64,000 nucleotides of DNA from Pseudomonas putida (GCF_003228315.1 NZ_CP029693.1:1488001-1552000); one strand, 5' to 3'. Numbered from the stretch's first letter, positions 18,054-27,114 are shown. Numbers and translations: made by a program. Notes: generated by a model from the letters alone, not told the origin.

Positions 18054-18806
18054 GTGACCAAATCTAATGAGGACAATGCGTCTCTGGAGTCCTTTTCGCT
18101 CGAGAGTCCCTCCCCGCTGTATGCGCGGGTCAAGCAAATCATCATGCAAAAGATTCGCTCCGGTGCCTGGTTGCCCAACTCCAAGGTGCCGTCTGAAAGC
18201 GAACTGCTGAATTTGCTGGGGGTCAGTCGCATGACCATCAACCGCGCCTTGCGCGAGCTGACCATCGAAGGCTCGCTGGTGCGCATGCAAGGCGTGGGTA
18301 CCTTTGTCGCGGAGCCCAAGGGACATGCCGCGCTGTTCGAGATCCACAACATCGCCGAAGAAATCGAGGCCCGGGGTCACGAGCATCGCTGCGAAGTCAT
18401 CGTGCTCGAAGAAATGCCCGAACGAGCCCGTGCCTCAATGCCCTTCCCCCTCGAAGGGGTCAAGCGCCTGTTCCACTCGGTGGTGGTGCATCACGAGAAC
18501 GGTGTGCCGGTGCAGATCGAAGAGCGCTTCGTCAATGCCGAGGTCGCTCCCGCTTACCTGCAGCAGGACTTCACCAAGGTCACGCCCTACGCCTACCTGA
18601 TCCAGTTGGCGCCGCTGACCGAAGGCGAACACGTGGTCGAGTCGATCCACGCCAAGTCGGCGGAGTGCAAGTTGTTGCAGATCAAGCGCTATGAGCCATG
18701 CCTGTTGATTCGCCGCCGTACCTGGGCAGCCAAGGGCCAGGTCGGGTGCGCACGACTGGTTTATCCGGGTTCGCGCTATCGCCTGGAAGGCAAGTTCGGT
18801 AACTGA
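18054..18806 (+). CDS. hutC: Histidine utilization repressor HutC (GntR/UTRA family)
   Basis: 250 residues starting at GTG with AGGA eight bases upstream. Residues 20-85 hold the GntR winged helix (YARVKQIIMQKIRSGAW, PSESELLNLLGVSRMTINRALREL). Residues 105-245 form the UTRA effector domain, ending with RLVYPGSRYRLEGKFGN, which is characteristic of HutC. HutC binds urocanate and then leaves the hut operators. The gene lies upstream of hutU on the same strand and is separated from it by a terminator and a promoter region with a HutC-like site. Confidence 0.92.
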   Translation: MTKSNEDNASLESFSLESPSPLYARVKQIIMQKIRSGAWLPNSKVPSESELLNLLGVSRMTINRALRELTIEGSLVRMQGVGTFVAEPKGHAALFEIHNIAEEIEARGHEHRCEVIVLEEMPERARASMPFPLEGVKRLFHSVVVHHENGVPVQIEERFVNAEVAPAYLQQDFTKVTPYAYLIQLAPLTEGEHVVESIHAKSAECKLLQIKRYEPCLLIRRRTWAAKGQVGCARLVYPGSRYRLEGKFGN

Positions 18807-18812
18807 TTCAAG

Positions 18813-18842
18813 GGTCGAGCGGCCCCCGCTTGCCGCTCGACC
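18813..18842 (+). terminator. hutC terminator-like hairpin
   Basis: A perfect 11-bp stem (GGTCGAGCGGC / GCCGCTCGACC) with an 8-base loop starts seven bases after the hutC stop. No long T run follows, so its strength is uncertain, but it marks the end of the hutC unit. Confidence 0.6.
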
Positions 18843-19094
18843 TACCTGTTGTTGCAGACAGTCTGCTGACATTGTTACTGCCGCTGCCCAAAGTGGCAAA
18901 AAGGTGACATTTCGTCGTTTCCCTTCGCACCAAAGTGTTACGTAAAGCCCATCCTCGCACCAATCCATTGCAAAGTTGCAACAGAATTTTTGCTTAGACT
19001 TCGTGTCGCTCATTTTTCTTTGAATTTTTATGTCATTGATTTTTAACATTTTATTTGATTTTTGAGTTTTTCTGAGGTTCGAAAAATTCAAATT

Positions 19095-19110
19095 TGGCCC
19101 TTCACTTGCA
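19095..19110 (+). promoter_or_regulatory. Sigma-54 (RpoN) promoter of hutU
   Basis: TGGCCC-TTCAC-TTGCA matches the RpoN consensus, with exactly ten bases between the GG and GC doublets. It lies about 90 bases before the hutU start. In Pseudomonas the hutU promoter is known to depend on sigma-54 with the CbrAB system, so this match is expected biologically. Confidence 0.8.
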
Positions 19111-19114
19111 TTCA

Positions 19115-19127
19115 CTTGTACATACAG
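19115..19127 (+). promoter_or_regulatory. HutC-like operator over the hutU transcription start
   Basis: CTTGTACATACAG contains the TTGTA-N2-TACA dyad of HutC-type sites. It begins five bases after the -12 element, so it covers the predicted start point near 19120. A repressor bound here would block initiation. The assignment rests on motif resemblance and on the neighbouring hutC gene. Confidence 0.6.
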
Positions 19128-19198
19128 GTTGATATAAGCGCATACAGACATGCTGCACCGCGCCGTCGACCCGCCAACCCGTGAATGAGGAAATGACC

Positions 19199-20878
19199 AT
19201 GACCGCCAAGACCACCCGCCTGCGTGACGTCGAAATCCGTGCCGCCCGTGGCAACAAGCTGACCGCCAAAAGCTGGCTGACCGAAGCGCCGCTGCGCATG
19301 CTGATGAACAACCTCGACCCGCAAGTGGCCGAGAACCCGAAGGAACTGGTGGTCTACGGCGGCATCGGTCGTGCGGCGCGTAACTGGGAGTGCTACGACA
19401 AGATTGTCGAGAGCCTGACCAACCTGAACGACGACGAGACCCTGCTGGTGCAATCCGGCAAGCCGGTCGGCGTGTTCAAGACCCACAGCAACGCCCCGCG
19501 CGTACTGATCGCCAACTCCAACCTGGTGCCGCACTGGGCCACTTGGGAACACTTCAACGAACTGGACGCCAAGGGCCTGGCCATGTACGGCCAGATGACC
19601 GCCGGCAGCTGGATCTACATCGGCAGCCAGGGCATCGTCCAGGGCACCTACGAAACCTTCGTCGAGGCCGGTCGCCAGCACTACAACGATGATCTGAAAG
19701 GTCGCTGGGTCCTGACCGCCGGTCTGGGCGGCATGGGTGGCGCGCAACCACTGGCTGCTACGTTGGCCGGCGCTTGCTCGCTGAACATCGAATGCCAACA
19801 AAGCCGTATCGACTTCCGCTTGAGCAGCCGCTACGTCGACGAGCAAGCCAAGGATCTCGACGACGCCCTGGCCCGCATCGCCAAATACACCGCCGAAGGC
19901 AAGGCCATTTCCATCGCCCTGCTGGGTAATGCCGCCGAGATCCTGCCGGAACTGGTGCGTCGCGGCGTGCGCCCGGACATGGTCACCGACCAGACCAGCG
20001 CCCACGACCCGTTGAACGGCTACCTGCCGGCCGGCTGGACCTGGGAGCAGTATCGCGACCGCGCCATCACGGATCCGGCAATGGTGGTCAAGGCCGCCAA
20101 GCAATCGATGGCGGTGCATGTCCAGGCCATGCTGGACTTTCAAAAACAAGGCATCCCGACCTTCGACTACGGCAACAACATCCGCCAGATGGCCCAGGAA
20201 GAAGGCGTGGAAAACGCCTTCGACTTCCCAGGCTTCGTACCGGCCTACATCCGCCCACTGTTCTGCCGTGGCATCGGCCCGTTCCGCTGGGCGGCACTGT
20301 CGGGCAACGCTGAAGACATCTACAAGACCGACGCGAAAGTAAAAGAGCTGATCCCGGACGACGCCCACCTGCACAACTGGCTGGACATGGCTCGCGAGCG
20401 CATCAGCTTCCAGGGTCTGCCGGCACGTATCTGCTGGGTTGGCCTGGGCCTGCGCGCCAAGCTGGGCCTGGCGTTCAACGAAATGGTCCGCAGCGGCGAG
20501 CTGTCGGCACCGATCGTGATCGGTCGCGACCACCTGGACTCCGGCTCGGTCTCCAGCCCGAACCGCGAAACCGAATCGATGCAGGACGGTTCCGACGCCG
20601 TGTCCGACTGGCCATTGCTCAACGCCCTGCTCAACACCGCGAGCGGCGCGACCTGGGTTTCCCTGCACCACGGCGGCGGCGTTGGCATGGGCTTCTCCCA
20701 GCACTCGGGCATGGTGATTGTCTGCGACGGTACCGATGAGGCGGCCGAGCGCATCGCTCGCGTGCTGCACAACGACCCGGCCACTGGCGTCATGCGTCAT
20801 GCCGATGCCGGTTACCAGATCGCCATCGACTGCGCCAGAGAACAAGGGCTGAACCTACCGATGATTACCGGCAAGTAA
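19199..20878 (+). CDS. hutU: Urocanate hydratase (urocanase)
   Basis: 559 residues, the family length. The start chosen is the ATG seven bases after AGGA. In-frame GTG and ATG codons just upstream are alternatives. Conserved blocks are [29 protein letters not shown], the NAD-binding [15 protein letters not shown], the [15 protein letters not shown] block with the conserved Cys, and the C-terminal [16 protein letters not shown]. It converts urocanate to imidazolone propionate with tightly bound NAD in the cytoplasm. The sequence is canonical, so it should act on urocanate itself. No hutH, hutI or hutG is present in the window. Confidence 0.96.
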   Translation: MTAKTTRLRDVEIRAARGNKLTAKSWLTEAPLRMLMNNLDPQVAENPKELVVYGGIGRAARNWECYDKIVESLTNLNDDETLLVQSGKPVGVFKTHSNAPRVLIANSNLVPHWATWEHFNELDAKGLAMYGQMTAGSWIYIGSQGIVQGTYETFVEAGRQHYNDDLKGRWVLTAGLGGMGGAQPLAATLAGACSLNIECQQSRIDFRLSSRYVDEQAKDLDDALARIAKYTAEGKAISIALLGNAAEILPELVRRGVRPDMVTDQTSAHDPLNGYLPAGWTWEQYRDRAITDPAMVVKAAKQSMAVHVQAMLDFQKQGIPTFDYGNNIRQMAQEEGVENAFDFPGFVPAYIRPLFCRGIGPFRWAALSGNAEDIYKTDAKVKELIPDDAHLHNWLDMARERISFQGLPARICWVGLGLRAKLGLAFNEMVRSGELSAPIVIGRDHLDSGSVSSPNRETESMQDGSDAVSDWPLLNALLNTASGATWVSLHHGGGVGMGFSQHSGMVIVCDGTDEAAERIARVLHNDPATGVMRHADAGYQIAIDCAREQGLNLPMITGK

Positions 20879-20886
20879 TGCTTGCC

Positions 20887-20983
20887 CTGTAGGAGCAAAG
20901 CTTGCTCGCGATAGCGATGTATCAGCCAGCGAAGATGTTGAATTTGCCGGCCTCATCGCGAGCAAGCTCAGCTCCTACACAGG
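20887..20983. repeat. REP doublet between hutU and the CoA-transferase gene
   Basis: CTGTAGGAGCAAAGCTTGCTCGCGAT and its inverted copy ending in CTCCTACA flank about 40 bases. This is the GCGAGC class with some divergence. It could reduce read-through or stabilise the hutU transcript. Confidence 0.88.
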
Positions 20984-21015
20984 GAAACCTAAAGCCCCCA
21001 TACGAGGAAACTGCC

Positions 21016-22182
21016 ATGAGCAGCAGCCCGTTTACCCAACAACTGCAAGGCGTTCGCGTGCTGGATTTGAGCCGCGTGCTGGCCGGCCCGCACTGCACCG
21101 CGATGCTGGCGGACCTTGGCGCCGACGTGATCAAGTTCGAAGTGCCGGGCCACGGAGATGACAGCCGTCACCTGGGTCCTTTCAAGGACGGTGAGAGCGT
21201 CTACTTCGGCCTGATCAATCGCGGCAAGCGCAGCGTCGAAATGGACTTCAAGTCCAAGCAAGACCTGGCCCGCCTGTATGAACTGGTGCGCGACGCCGAC
21301 GTCGTCGTGGAGAACTTCCGTCCCGGCGTGACCCGTCGCCTGGGCATCGATTTCGACACCCTCAAGCAATACAACCCCGAGCTGATCTACGCGAGCATCT
21401 CAGGCTTTGGCCAGCACGGTCCGCTGTCGACCAACCCGGCCTATGACATCGTCGCCCAGGCCATGTCCGGATTGATGAGCGTCACCGGTTTTGCCGAGAC
21501 CGGACCGACACGCAGCGGCGAGGCCATCGGCGACTTGTGCGCCGGGGTCTACGCCGCCTGGGCGATCAGCTCGGCGCTGTTCGCACGCGAGCGCCACGCA
21601 CCGGGTGCGCAATACATCGACGTCGCCATGTTCGATGTGTTGTTCAGCCTGCAAATGACCGGCCTGTCCAATCTGTTTGCCAATGGCGTCGCGCCGGGCC
21701 TGGTGGGCAACCGTCACCCGGTGTCGACCCCCTTCGACACCTATCGCGCGGCAGACGGCCAAGTGGTCATCGCGGTCGCCAGCAACAAGCTGTTCCAGCG
21801 CTTGTGTGAATGCATGGGCAAGCCGGAACTGGCCAGCGACCCACGTTTTGCCGACGACCCGCAACGCACATCGAACGAGCCTGCATTGCGCGCAGAGATC
21901 GAACACTGGACGCGCCAGCTGAGCGTCGACCAGGCCTGCGACATTCTGCTCGATGCCGGCGTGCCCTCTTCCCCGGTGTGGAACCTCGCCCAGGCGGCCG
22001 ACAGCGAACAGGCGCAAGTGCGTCAATTGCTGGTACGCCCGCAAGGTGCAGCGCAACCACTGGTGCCGCAACCGGTGTTCTTCAACGGCCACAAACCCCA
22101 TGCCCTCACCCTCGCCCCGCGCCTGGGCGCCGACAACGAGGCATTCGGACTGAACAAACAGGAGCTTTCCCATGAACTTTGA
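21016..22182 (+). CDS. CaiB/BaiF family (class III) CoA-transferase
   Basis: 388 residues from the ATG after GAGGAAAC. Family III blocks are VLDLSRVLAGPHCTAMLADLGADVIK in pattern (residues 14-39), DVVVENFRPGVTRRLGID, and the catalytic Asp in GEAIGDLCAGVYAAW. Such enzymes move CoA between carboxylic acids. The gene overlaps the acyl-CoA dehydrogenase start by 11 bases, so the two act together. Following hutU, it could activate a C3 side-chain imidazole acid using urocanoyl-CoA as donor. This is inference. Confidence 0.9.
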   Translation: MSSSPFTQQLQGVRVLDLSRVLAGPHCTAMLADLGADVIKFEVPGHGDDSRHLGPFKDGESVYFGLINRGKRSVEMDFKSKQDLARLYELVRDADVVVENFRPGVTRRLGIDFDTLKQYNPELIYASISGFGQHGPLSTNPAYDIVAQAMSGLMSVTGFAETGPTRSGEAIGDLCAGVYAAWAISSALFARERHAPGAQYIDVAMFDVLFSLQMTGLSNLFANGVAPGLVGNRHPVSTPFDTYRAADGQVVIAVASNKLFQRLCECMGKPELASDPRFADDPQRTSNEPALRAEIEHWTRQLSVDQACDILLDAGVPSSPVWNLAQAADSEQAQVRQLLVRPQGAAQPLVPQPVFFNGHKPHALTLAPRLGADNEAFGLNKQELSHEL

Positions 22183-23314
22183 ATTGGACCAGGTCGAACT
22201 GGCCGTTATCGAATCCGCTGAAAAACTGGCCCGTGAAGTGATCCAGCCACGAGCCCAGCATTACGACGAAACCGAAACGTTCTGTGCCGAGAGCCTGCAA
22301 GCCCTGGCGGAACTCGGTGGAATGGGCATCAACCTGCCTGAAGAATATGGTGGCCTGGGGATCGGCAGCCTGGCCATGAGCCGCGTCGTCGAGGCCGTTG
22401 CCGGTGCCTGCGCATCCACGGCCTCAGCCTTGACCGCGCATTTTCTGGCGACGGATTCGATCCTGATCGGTGGCACCGAACAACAGAAACAGGAATGGCT
22501 GCCCCGCGCCGCCAGCGGTGAGTTGCTGGGGGCATTCGCCTTGACCGAACCGGCGGCGGGCTCCAACCCGGCCGACATGCGCTGCCGCGCGCAAGCGGAA
22601 AACGGCGGCTGGCGAATCCGCGGCAGCAAGCACTACATCACCAACGCCCGCGAAGCCGGTTTCATCGTGCTTTACGCCAAGACCGACGCCGACGCCGGAC
22701 ACAAGGGCATCAGCGCCTTCATGATCCCCCAGGGCACCGCCGGCATCAGCTTCTCCAGCCCGGAAAAAACCATGGGCCTGCGCGGCAGCACCATCTATGA
22801 GCTGTCCCTGGATTGCTGGGTGCCCGCGTCGGCATTGTTGGGCAGCGAAGGCGCCGGCTTCAACACCGCCATGGCGGTGCTCGATCGCGGCCGCGTCGAA
22901 GTGGCCGCCATGTCCCTGGGCGTGGCCAACGCAGCCTTGCAGGCCAGCCTTGGCTGGATTCGCGAACGGCAGATCGGGCCCAAGCCGCTGGCGGCCTATC
23001 AAGGCACCCAATGGCGCATCGCCGACATGTACACGCAACTGGAAGCGGCACGCATGCTCACCTGGAAAGCCGCCGCGCGCCGCGACAGCGGTGAACGTTT
23101 CAGCCTGGAGTCGGCCACCGCCAAACTGTTCGCCGCCGAATGCGCCGGTTTCATAACCGATGCCGCGCTGCAACTGCATGGCGGTTATGGCTACATCCGC
23201 GACCTGCCGCTGGAGCGCTATGTGCGTGACGCGCGAATCCTGCGGATTTTCGAGGGCACCTCGGAAGTGCAGAAAATCATCATTTCGCGCAGCGTCCTCG
23301 ACGCCCAGCGTTAA
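22172..23314 (+). CDS. Acyl-CoA dehydrogenase
   Basis: 380 residues, standard for the family. FAD and substrate motifs are GAFALTEPAAGSNPADM and the WRIRGSKHYITNA strand. The C-terminal QLHGGYGYIRDLPLERYVRD and RIFEGTSEVQK carry the conserved quinone-fold contacts and the catalytic Glu position (EGTSE). It introduces an alpha-beta double bond into an acyl-CoA, passing electrons to ETF. Dehydrogenation of a 3-(imidazolyl)propionyl-CoA would give urocanoyl-CoA. It is translationally coupled to the CoA-transferase. Confidence 0.9.
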   Translation: MNFELDQVELAVIESAEKLAREVIQPRAQHYDETETFCAESLQALAELGGMGINLPEEYGGLGIGSLAMSRVVEAVAGACASTASALTAHFLATDSILIGGTEQQKQEWLPRAASGELLGAFALTEPAAGSNPADMRCRAQAENGGWRIRGSKHYITNAREAGFIVLYAKTDADAGHKGISAFMIPQGTAGISFSSPEKTMGLRGSTIYELSLDCWVPASALLGSEGAGFNTAMAVLDRGRVEVAAMSLGVANAALQASLGWIRERQIGPKPLAAYQGTQWRIADMYTQLEAARMLTWKAAARRDSGERFSLESATAKLFAAECAGFITDAALQLHGGYGYIRDLPLERYVRDARILRIFEGTSEVQKIIISRSVLDAQR

Positions 23315-23328
23315 CCGAGCAAAAAAAC

Positions 23329-23349
23329 CGGGGCCTGGATCACAGGCCC
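23329..23349. terminator. Hairpin after the acyl-CoA dehydrogenase gene
   Basis: GGGGCCTG-GATCA-CAGGCCCC forms an 8-bp stem 15 bases after the stop codon, preceded by an A run. On the + strand no T run follows, so it may act as a partial terminator or an RNA-stabilising hairpin before the permease gene. Confidence 0.5.
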
Positions 23350-23410
23350 CATCCCTGGCTTCACCACCCGAGAAGGTTGTCGTATCCCACGACACCCGAG
23401 AGGAACCGCC

Positions 23411-24838
23411 ATGTCCGCCTCCAAAGAAAGTGCGCAGCGCAAGACGTATATAGAACGGCGATCCATCGATTACATCCCCGAATCCGAGCGCCATGGACGA
23501 CTGCTCAGTCAATTCACCCTGTGGTTCGGCGCCAACCTGCAAGTGACCGCCATCGTCACCGGCGCCCTGGCCGTGGTGCTCGGCGGCGACGTGTTCTGGT
23601 CGCTGATCGGCCTGCTGGTCGGTCAACTGCTGGGCGGCGCGATCATGGCCCTGCACGCGGCCCAGGGCCCGCAGTTGGGCTTGCCGCAAATGATCTCCAG
23701 CCGTGTGCAGTTCGGTGTATACGGCGCGGTGATCCCTATCGTTCTGGCCTGCCTGATGTACATCGGATTCTCGGCCAGCGGCTCGGTGCTCGCCGGCCAG
23801 GCGATCAGCCAGTTGATCAACGTCAGTGACGGCACCGGCATTCTCATTTTTGCCGCGATGATCGTCGTGCTGACCGTGCTGGGCTATCGCACCATCCACT
23901 TGATCGGGAGGCTCTCGAGCCTGATTGGCGTGGTGTCGTTCTTCTATCTGTTCTATCGCTTGCTGTCGGCCCACGACATCGGCGAACTGCTGGCCAACCG
24001 GCATTTTTCCCTGAGCAGCTTCCTGCTGGCGATCTCGCTGTCGGCCTCCTGGCAGATCGCGTTCGGCCCTTATGTCGCCGACTATTCGCGCTACCTGCCG
24101 AGAAGCACATCAGCCCTGAAAACCTTTCTCGCCGTCGGCCTGGGATCGGTCATCGGCACCCAGATTTCGATGATCTTCGGGGTGTTCGTCGCCGCGCTGG
24201 CGGGGGATCAGTTCGCCGGTCATGAGGTGTCCTACATCGTCGGCCTGGGTGCGAGTGGCTTTGTGGCGTCGCTGCTGTTTTTCAGCATCGTGTTCGGCAA
24301 GGTCACCATCACCACCCTCAACGCTTATGGCAGCTTCATGTCAATGGCAACGATCGTCAGCGGCTTCCGGGGCAATCAGGAAATCTCCAGGGTGTCGCGC
24401 CTGCTCTACGTGCTGGTCATGGTCGGCGCGGCGACGGCGCTGGCCTTGATGGGCCGGCACTCGTTCCTGCACGACTTCTCCGCCTTCATCCTGTTCCTGC
24501 TGGCGTTTTTCACCCCCTGGAGCGCGATCAACCTGGTGGATTTCTACCTGGTGACCAAGGAGCGCTATGACATTCCGGCCCTGTCGGATCCTGATGGCCG
24601 TTACGGCCGCTGGAATATGCCCGGCATTGCCGTCTACACCCTCGGCGTGCTGATCCAGATGCCGTTCATTGCCACCAGTTTCTACACAGGCCCACTGGTC
24701 GAAACCCTCGGCGGCACCGATATTTCGTGGCTGATCGGCCTGATCGTCCCCGCCTTCATTTACTACTGGGTGGCACGGGGTTCGCGACAACGCGTGCCTG
24801 CACGGCTGATTCTCCCGCAAGAGTCCAATCCGGTCTGA
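23411..24838 (+). CDS. NCS1 family permease (purine-cytosine/urocanate type)
   Basis: 475 residues with about twelve membrane helices. NCS1 markers are the N-terminal LLSQFTLWFGANLQVTAIVTG, the loop IMALHAAQGPQLGLPQMISSR, and PYVADYSRYLP in helix 6. AGGAAC precedes the start. The family imports nucleobases, hydantoins and related ring compounds with Na+ or H+. An NCS1-type carrier has been described for urocanate uptake in Pseudomonas hut loci, as I recall. Here it would bring in an imidazole acid. The cytosine annotation common to this family is probably misleading in this context. Confidence 0.87.
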   Translation: MSASKESAQRKTYIERRSIDYIPESERHGRLLSQFTLWFGANLQVTAIVTGALAVVLGGDVFWSLIGLLVGQLLGGAIMALHAAQGPQLGLPQMISSRVQFGVYGAVIPIVLACLMYIGFSASGSVLAGQAISQLINVSDGTGILIFAAMIVVLTVLGYRTIHLIGRLSSLIGVVSFFYLFYRLLSAHDIGELLANRHFSLSSFLLAISLSASWQIAFGPYVADYSRYLPRSTSALKTFLAVGLGSVIGTQISMIFGVFVAALAGDQFAGHEVSYIVGLGASGFVASLLFFSIVFGKVTITTLNAYGSFMSMATIVSGFRGNQEISRVSRLLYVLVMVGAATALALMGRHSFLHDFSAFILFLLAFFTPWSAINLVDFYLVTKERYDIPALSDPDGRYGRWNMPGIAVYTLGVLIQMPFIATSFYTGPLVETLGGTDISWLIGLIVPAFIYYWVARGSRQRVPARLILPQESNPV

Positions 24839-24845
24839 TCCGGCT

Positions 24846-24873
24846 GCAGGGCGGCCCGCCGGGGCCGCCCTGC
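24846..24873. terminator. GC-rich hairpin after the permease gene
   Basis: GCAGGGCGGCC / GGCCGCCCTGC is a perfect 11-bp dyad with a 6-base loop, starting 8 bases after the stop codon. No T run follows. Confidence 0.55.
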
Positions 24874-24914
24874 CTCGTCACCCGAACGATCACTTTTCCC
24901 CTGGTGAAAGCACC

Positions 24915-25523
24915 ATGCTTGCAATCCACGCCTCCACCCATTCACCGCTCAGCGCTCGCGACCGGCTGGTTCATGCCGCCGTCGAGCTGTTCGCAACACG
25001 TGGCTTCCAGGCCATTGGCTTGCGTGATCTGGCAGGTCACGTAGGGCTGCAGGCCGGCTCGCTTTACCATCACATCGAAAACAAACAGTGCCTGTTGTTC
25101 GAACTCATCGAGTCGGCCTTGTCAGACCTGCTGATCATCACCAGGCGGCGCATGAAAGGCGCCAGGACGCCTGCCGAGCGGGTGCGTCGTTTTGTCCACG
25201 CCTTCGTCAGCTTTACCTTGAACGACAGGCACCGATTGATATTGGTGACCCGCGAGTTCGTGAACCTCGACGAGGTACACCAGCAACACGCCGACAAATT
25301 GAAGCGAGCGCACCACGCGCTATTGAACGAAATCATCGCCGAACAACGTGAACCGAAGAGCCAGCCAAATGCCGAGACCGGCCTGATCACCCATGCCGTG
25401 ATGGGCATGCTCTACGGCCAGTTGCACTGGAACGAATTGGAGATGTCGGAGCAGCACCTGACGGAACTGCTCACCGGTTGCGTCATGCGCATGATCGCGA
25501 GCAGCAAGGAAGATGTTCGATAA
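24915..25523 (+). CDS. TetR family transcriptional regulator
   Basis: 202 residues. The N-terminal TetR helix-turn-helix is RLVHAAVELFATRGFQAIGL and LQAGSLYHHIENKQCLLFEL (residues 16-66), followed by a helical ligand domain. The start has GGTGAAAG six bases upstream. It lies 76 bases after the NCS1 permease on the same strand, at the end of the hutU-CoA-transferase-dehydrogenase series. TetR proteins near acyl-CoA genes often sense acyl-CoA, so it may sense an intermediate of this route. Confidence 0.9.
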   Translation: MLAIHASTHSPLSARDRLVHAAVELFATRGFQAIGLRDLAGHVGLQAGSLYHHIENKQCLLFELIESALSDLLIITRRRMKGARTPAERVRRFVHAFVSFTLNDRHRLILVTREFVNLDEVHQQHADKLKRAHHALLNEIIAEQREPKSQPNAETGLITHAVMGMLYGQLHWNELEMSEQHLTELLTGCVMRMIASSKEDVR

Positions 25524-25551
25524 GCAATCGGATGCTGCAGCGAGGCTCGTC

Positions 25552-27114
25552 TCATGCAAGCGGAGATTCAGTCATCCCCACGCCCCTTCGCCCGAGCTGC
25601 TTGACGCCATACATGGCCTGATCCGCCGCCTTGAGCAACGCATCGAGACTCTGGCCATGAACCGGGCACAGTGAAACCCCGACACTGCACGATACCGATA
25701 GCTCTCCTGCACTGGTCACGACTTTCCGGGCGATGGAGTCGAACACCCTCGCCGCCTGCACCTCGGCACTCCGGGGGTCGGAAAGGTTGGAAATCAGCAT
25801 GACGAATTCGTCGCCACCGTACCGGGCAACGGTGTCACATGGGCGGCTGGATTGAAGCATGCGACCGGCGACCGCCCGAAGAACCTCGTCACCGACGTCA
25901 TGGCCGTATTGATCGTTGATTTCCTTGAAGTGATCCAGGTCGATCAACAGCACGGCAAACGCAATACCCTTCGTTTCCCAATCCGAGTGCGCCTGGGCGA
26001 AACGCTCGGCGAGCAGGTATCGGTTGGGTAGTTGCGTGAGCACGTCATGGGTGGCGAGCCAGGCCGCGCGCTCGTGCTCGATTTCGGCTCTTTCCATCGA
26101 CTTGAAATGCCTGATCAAGACCATCGGCATCAGCACCAGGGCCCCGGCCAGTACCAGAAGAATCATCAGCATTTCTTCGGTCAGGACGTCCCCGAAACGC
26201 AGTTGCCGCTCGAACAGCAGGGTCATGGGCTGCGATGAATTGAGAATTTCGACACGGTCATTCAATTGCGGCAACAGCAGGCGATCGAGGAAGCCGGCCT
26301 GTTGAACCTGCGTTGAAAAAACATCGCTCTCAGATCCGGCCGCCGTCTTCAGCACGGCGGTTATATGAACCAGCGGATCGACATTCGCGTGATTGACGGC
26401 CTCAGACAGTGCACCGGTCTTGACCAACAGCAACGCGACCATGGTGCTGCCGAAAAAATTCGGGCTGGCACGCCCGCGCTCCTGCTCGGGTCGAGTGACT
26501 GACTGCATCAGAATGTAGGCACTCCCGCCTTCGTACATGGAGAACACGGGAGAAACCGCGGGCTTCTGGCTGCTGTGGGTGCGTGCCAGTGCGTAGGAAA
26601 GATAGGGGACCGTTTCCAGCCTTACGCCGTAAATCGAGCTGGATTCAGGCAGCGACGGGTACATGAACAACACAGGCCAGGTCTCACTCAAAAAGGCCTG
26701 GGGTCCATTGGGTTGCTGAGTGAGACTGGGGAAATCCTTGAGCTCGAAGTCTGGCCGCCATGTGCGCCGCAACAGCTTTTCAAAAGCGACCTGCTCGGAG
26801 ACCGGCACAGCGCGGGCGACTTCGAGCATGTAGATATGCGGGTAGGCTGATAACACGGCTGCCGCATAACGGGCCGTCGCTTCGGTATCACTCTGATCCA
26901 CTGCTTGCAGGAATGCCGAGAAGCCCGAGAGAACGGCCTCATTGGTATCCAGCTGATTGCGCACAACCCCGGAAATATTCTGCACGTACTCAGAAAAATA
27001 CGTTTCCCTTCGCTGAGTCTCGGACTTGAGCAATAGCAAGGCCGAAAAAAGTACCAGGCCTACGGCCAAAAAAATAAAGCCCAGCAAAGAGCTGCGCCGT
27101 TTCGTCCAAATCAT
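25552..27114 (-). CDS. Membrane CHASE-domain diguanylate cyclase (GGDEF)
   Basis: 520 residues from the ATG at 27114 (an in-frame TTG lies four codons upstream). A membrane helix lies at about residues 8-30. A periplasmic CHASE-type sensor follows, with YAAAVLSAYPHIYMLEVARAV and PVLFMYPSLPE. A second helix is near 315-335, and the GGDEF domain follows. The active site is YGGDEFVML at about 432-440, with the inhibitory I-site RPCD five residues before it, so the enzyme should make c-di-GMP under product control. No EAL domain is present. No clear operon partner. Confidence 0.92.
   Translation of the reverse strand: MIWTKRRSSLLGFIFLAVGLVLFSALLLLKSETQRRETYFSEYVQNISGVVRNQLDTNEAVLSGFSAFLQAVDQSDTEATARYAAAVLSAYPHIYMLEVARAVPVSEQVAFEKLLRRTWRPDFELKDFPSLTQQPNGPQAFLSETWPVLFMYPSLPESSSIYGVRLETVPYLSYALARTHSSQKPAVSPVFSMYEGGSAYILMQSVTRPEQERGRASPNFFGSTMVALLLVKTGALSEAVNHANVDPLVHITAVLKTAAGSESDVFSTQVQQAGFLDRLLLPQLNDRVEILNSSQPMTLLFERQLRFGDVLTEEMLMILLVLAGALVLMPMVLIRHFKSMERAEIEHERAAWLATHDVLTQLPNRYLLAERFAQAHSDWETKGIAFAVLLIDLDHFKEINDQYGHDVGDEVLRAVAGRMLQSSRPCDTVARYGGDEFVMLISNLSDPRSAEVQAARVFDSIARKVVTSAGELSVSCSVGVSLCPVHGQSLDALLKAADQAMYGVKQLGRRGVGMTESPLA

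Larger units (their letters stand above)
18807..19198 (+). promoter_or_regulatory. Control region between hutC and hutU
   Basis: 392 bases without a gene. It contains a terminator hairpin after hutC (18813-18842), a markedly AT-rich tract at about 18990-19090 that could bend or bind IHF, a sigma-54-type -24/-12 element (19095-19110) and a HutC-like operator (19115-19127). The layout matches a regulated, enhancer-dependent promoter for hutU. Confidence 0.7.

Noticed and set aside
19112..20845. A 577-codon minus-strand frame opposite hutU
   Set aside because: Antisense shadow of a canonical urocanase with no protein-like motifs.
6881..20878. Ergothioneine/thiourocanate degradation route using the hydantoinase and the urocanase
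   Set aside because: The urocanase looks canonical for urocanate, lies in a separate HutC-controlled unit, and no ergothionase-type lyase is present.
22424..24004. A 526-codon minus-strand frame across the acyl-CoA dehydrogenase and permease genes
   Set aside because: It spans two well-supported genes in antisense and shows low-complexity His, Gln and Gly-rich composition.
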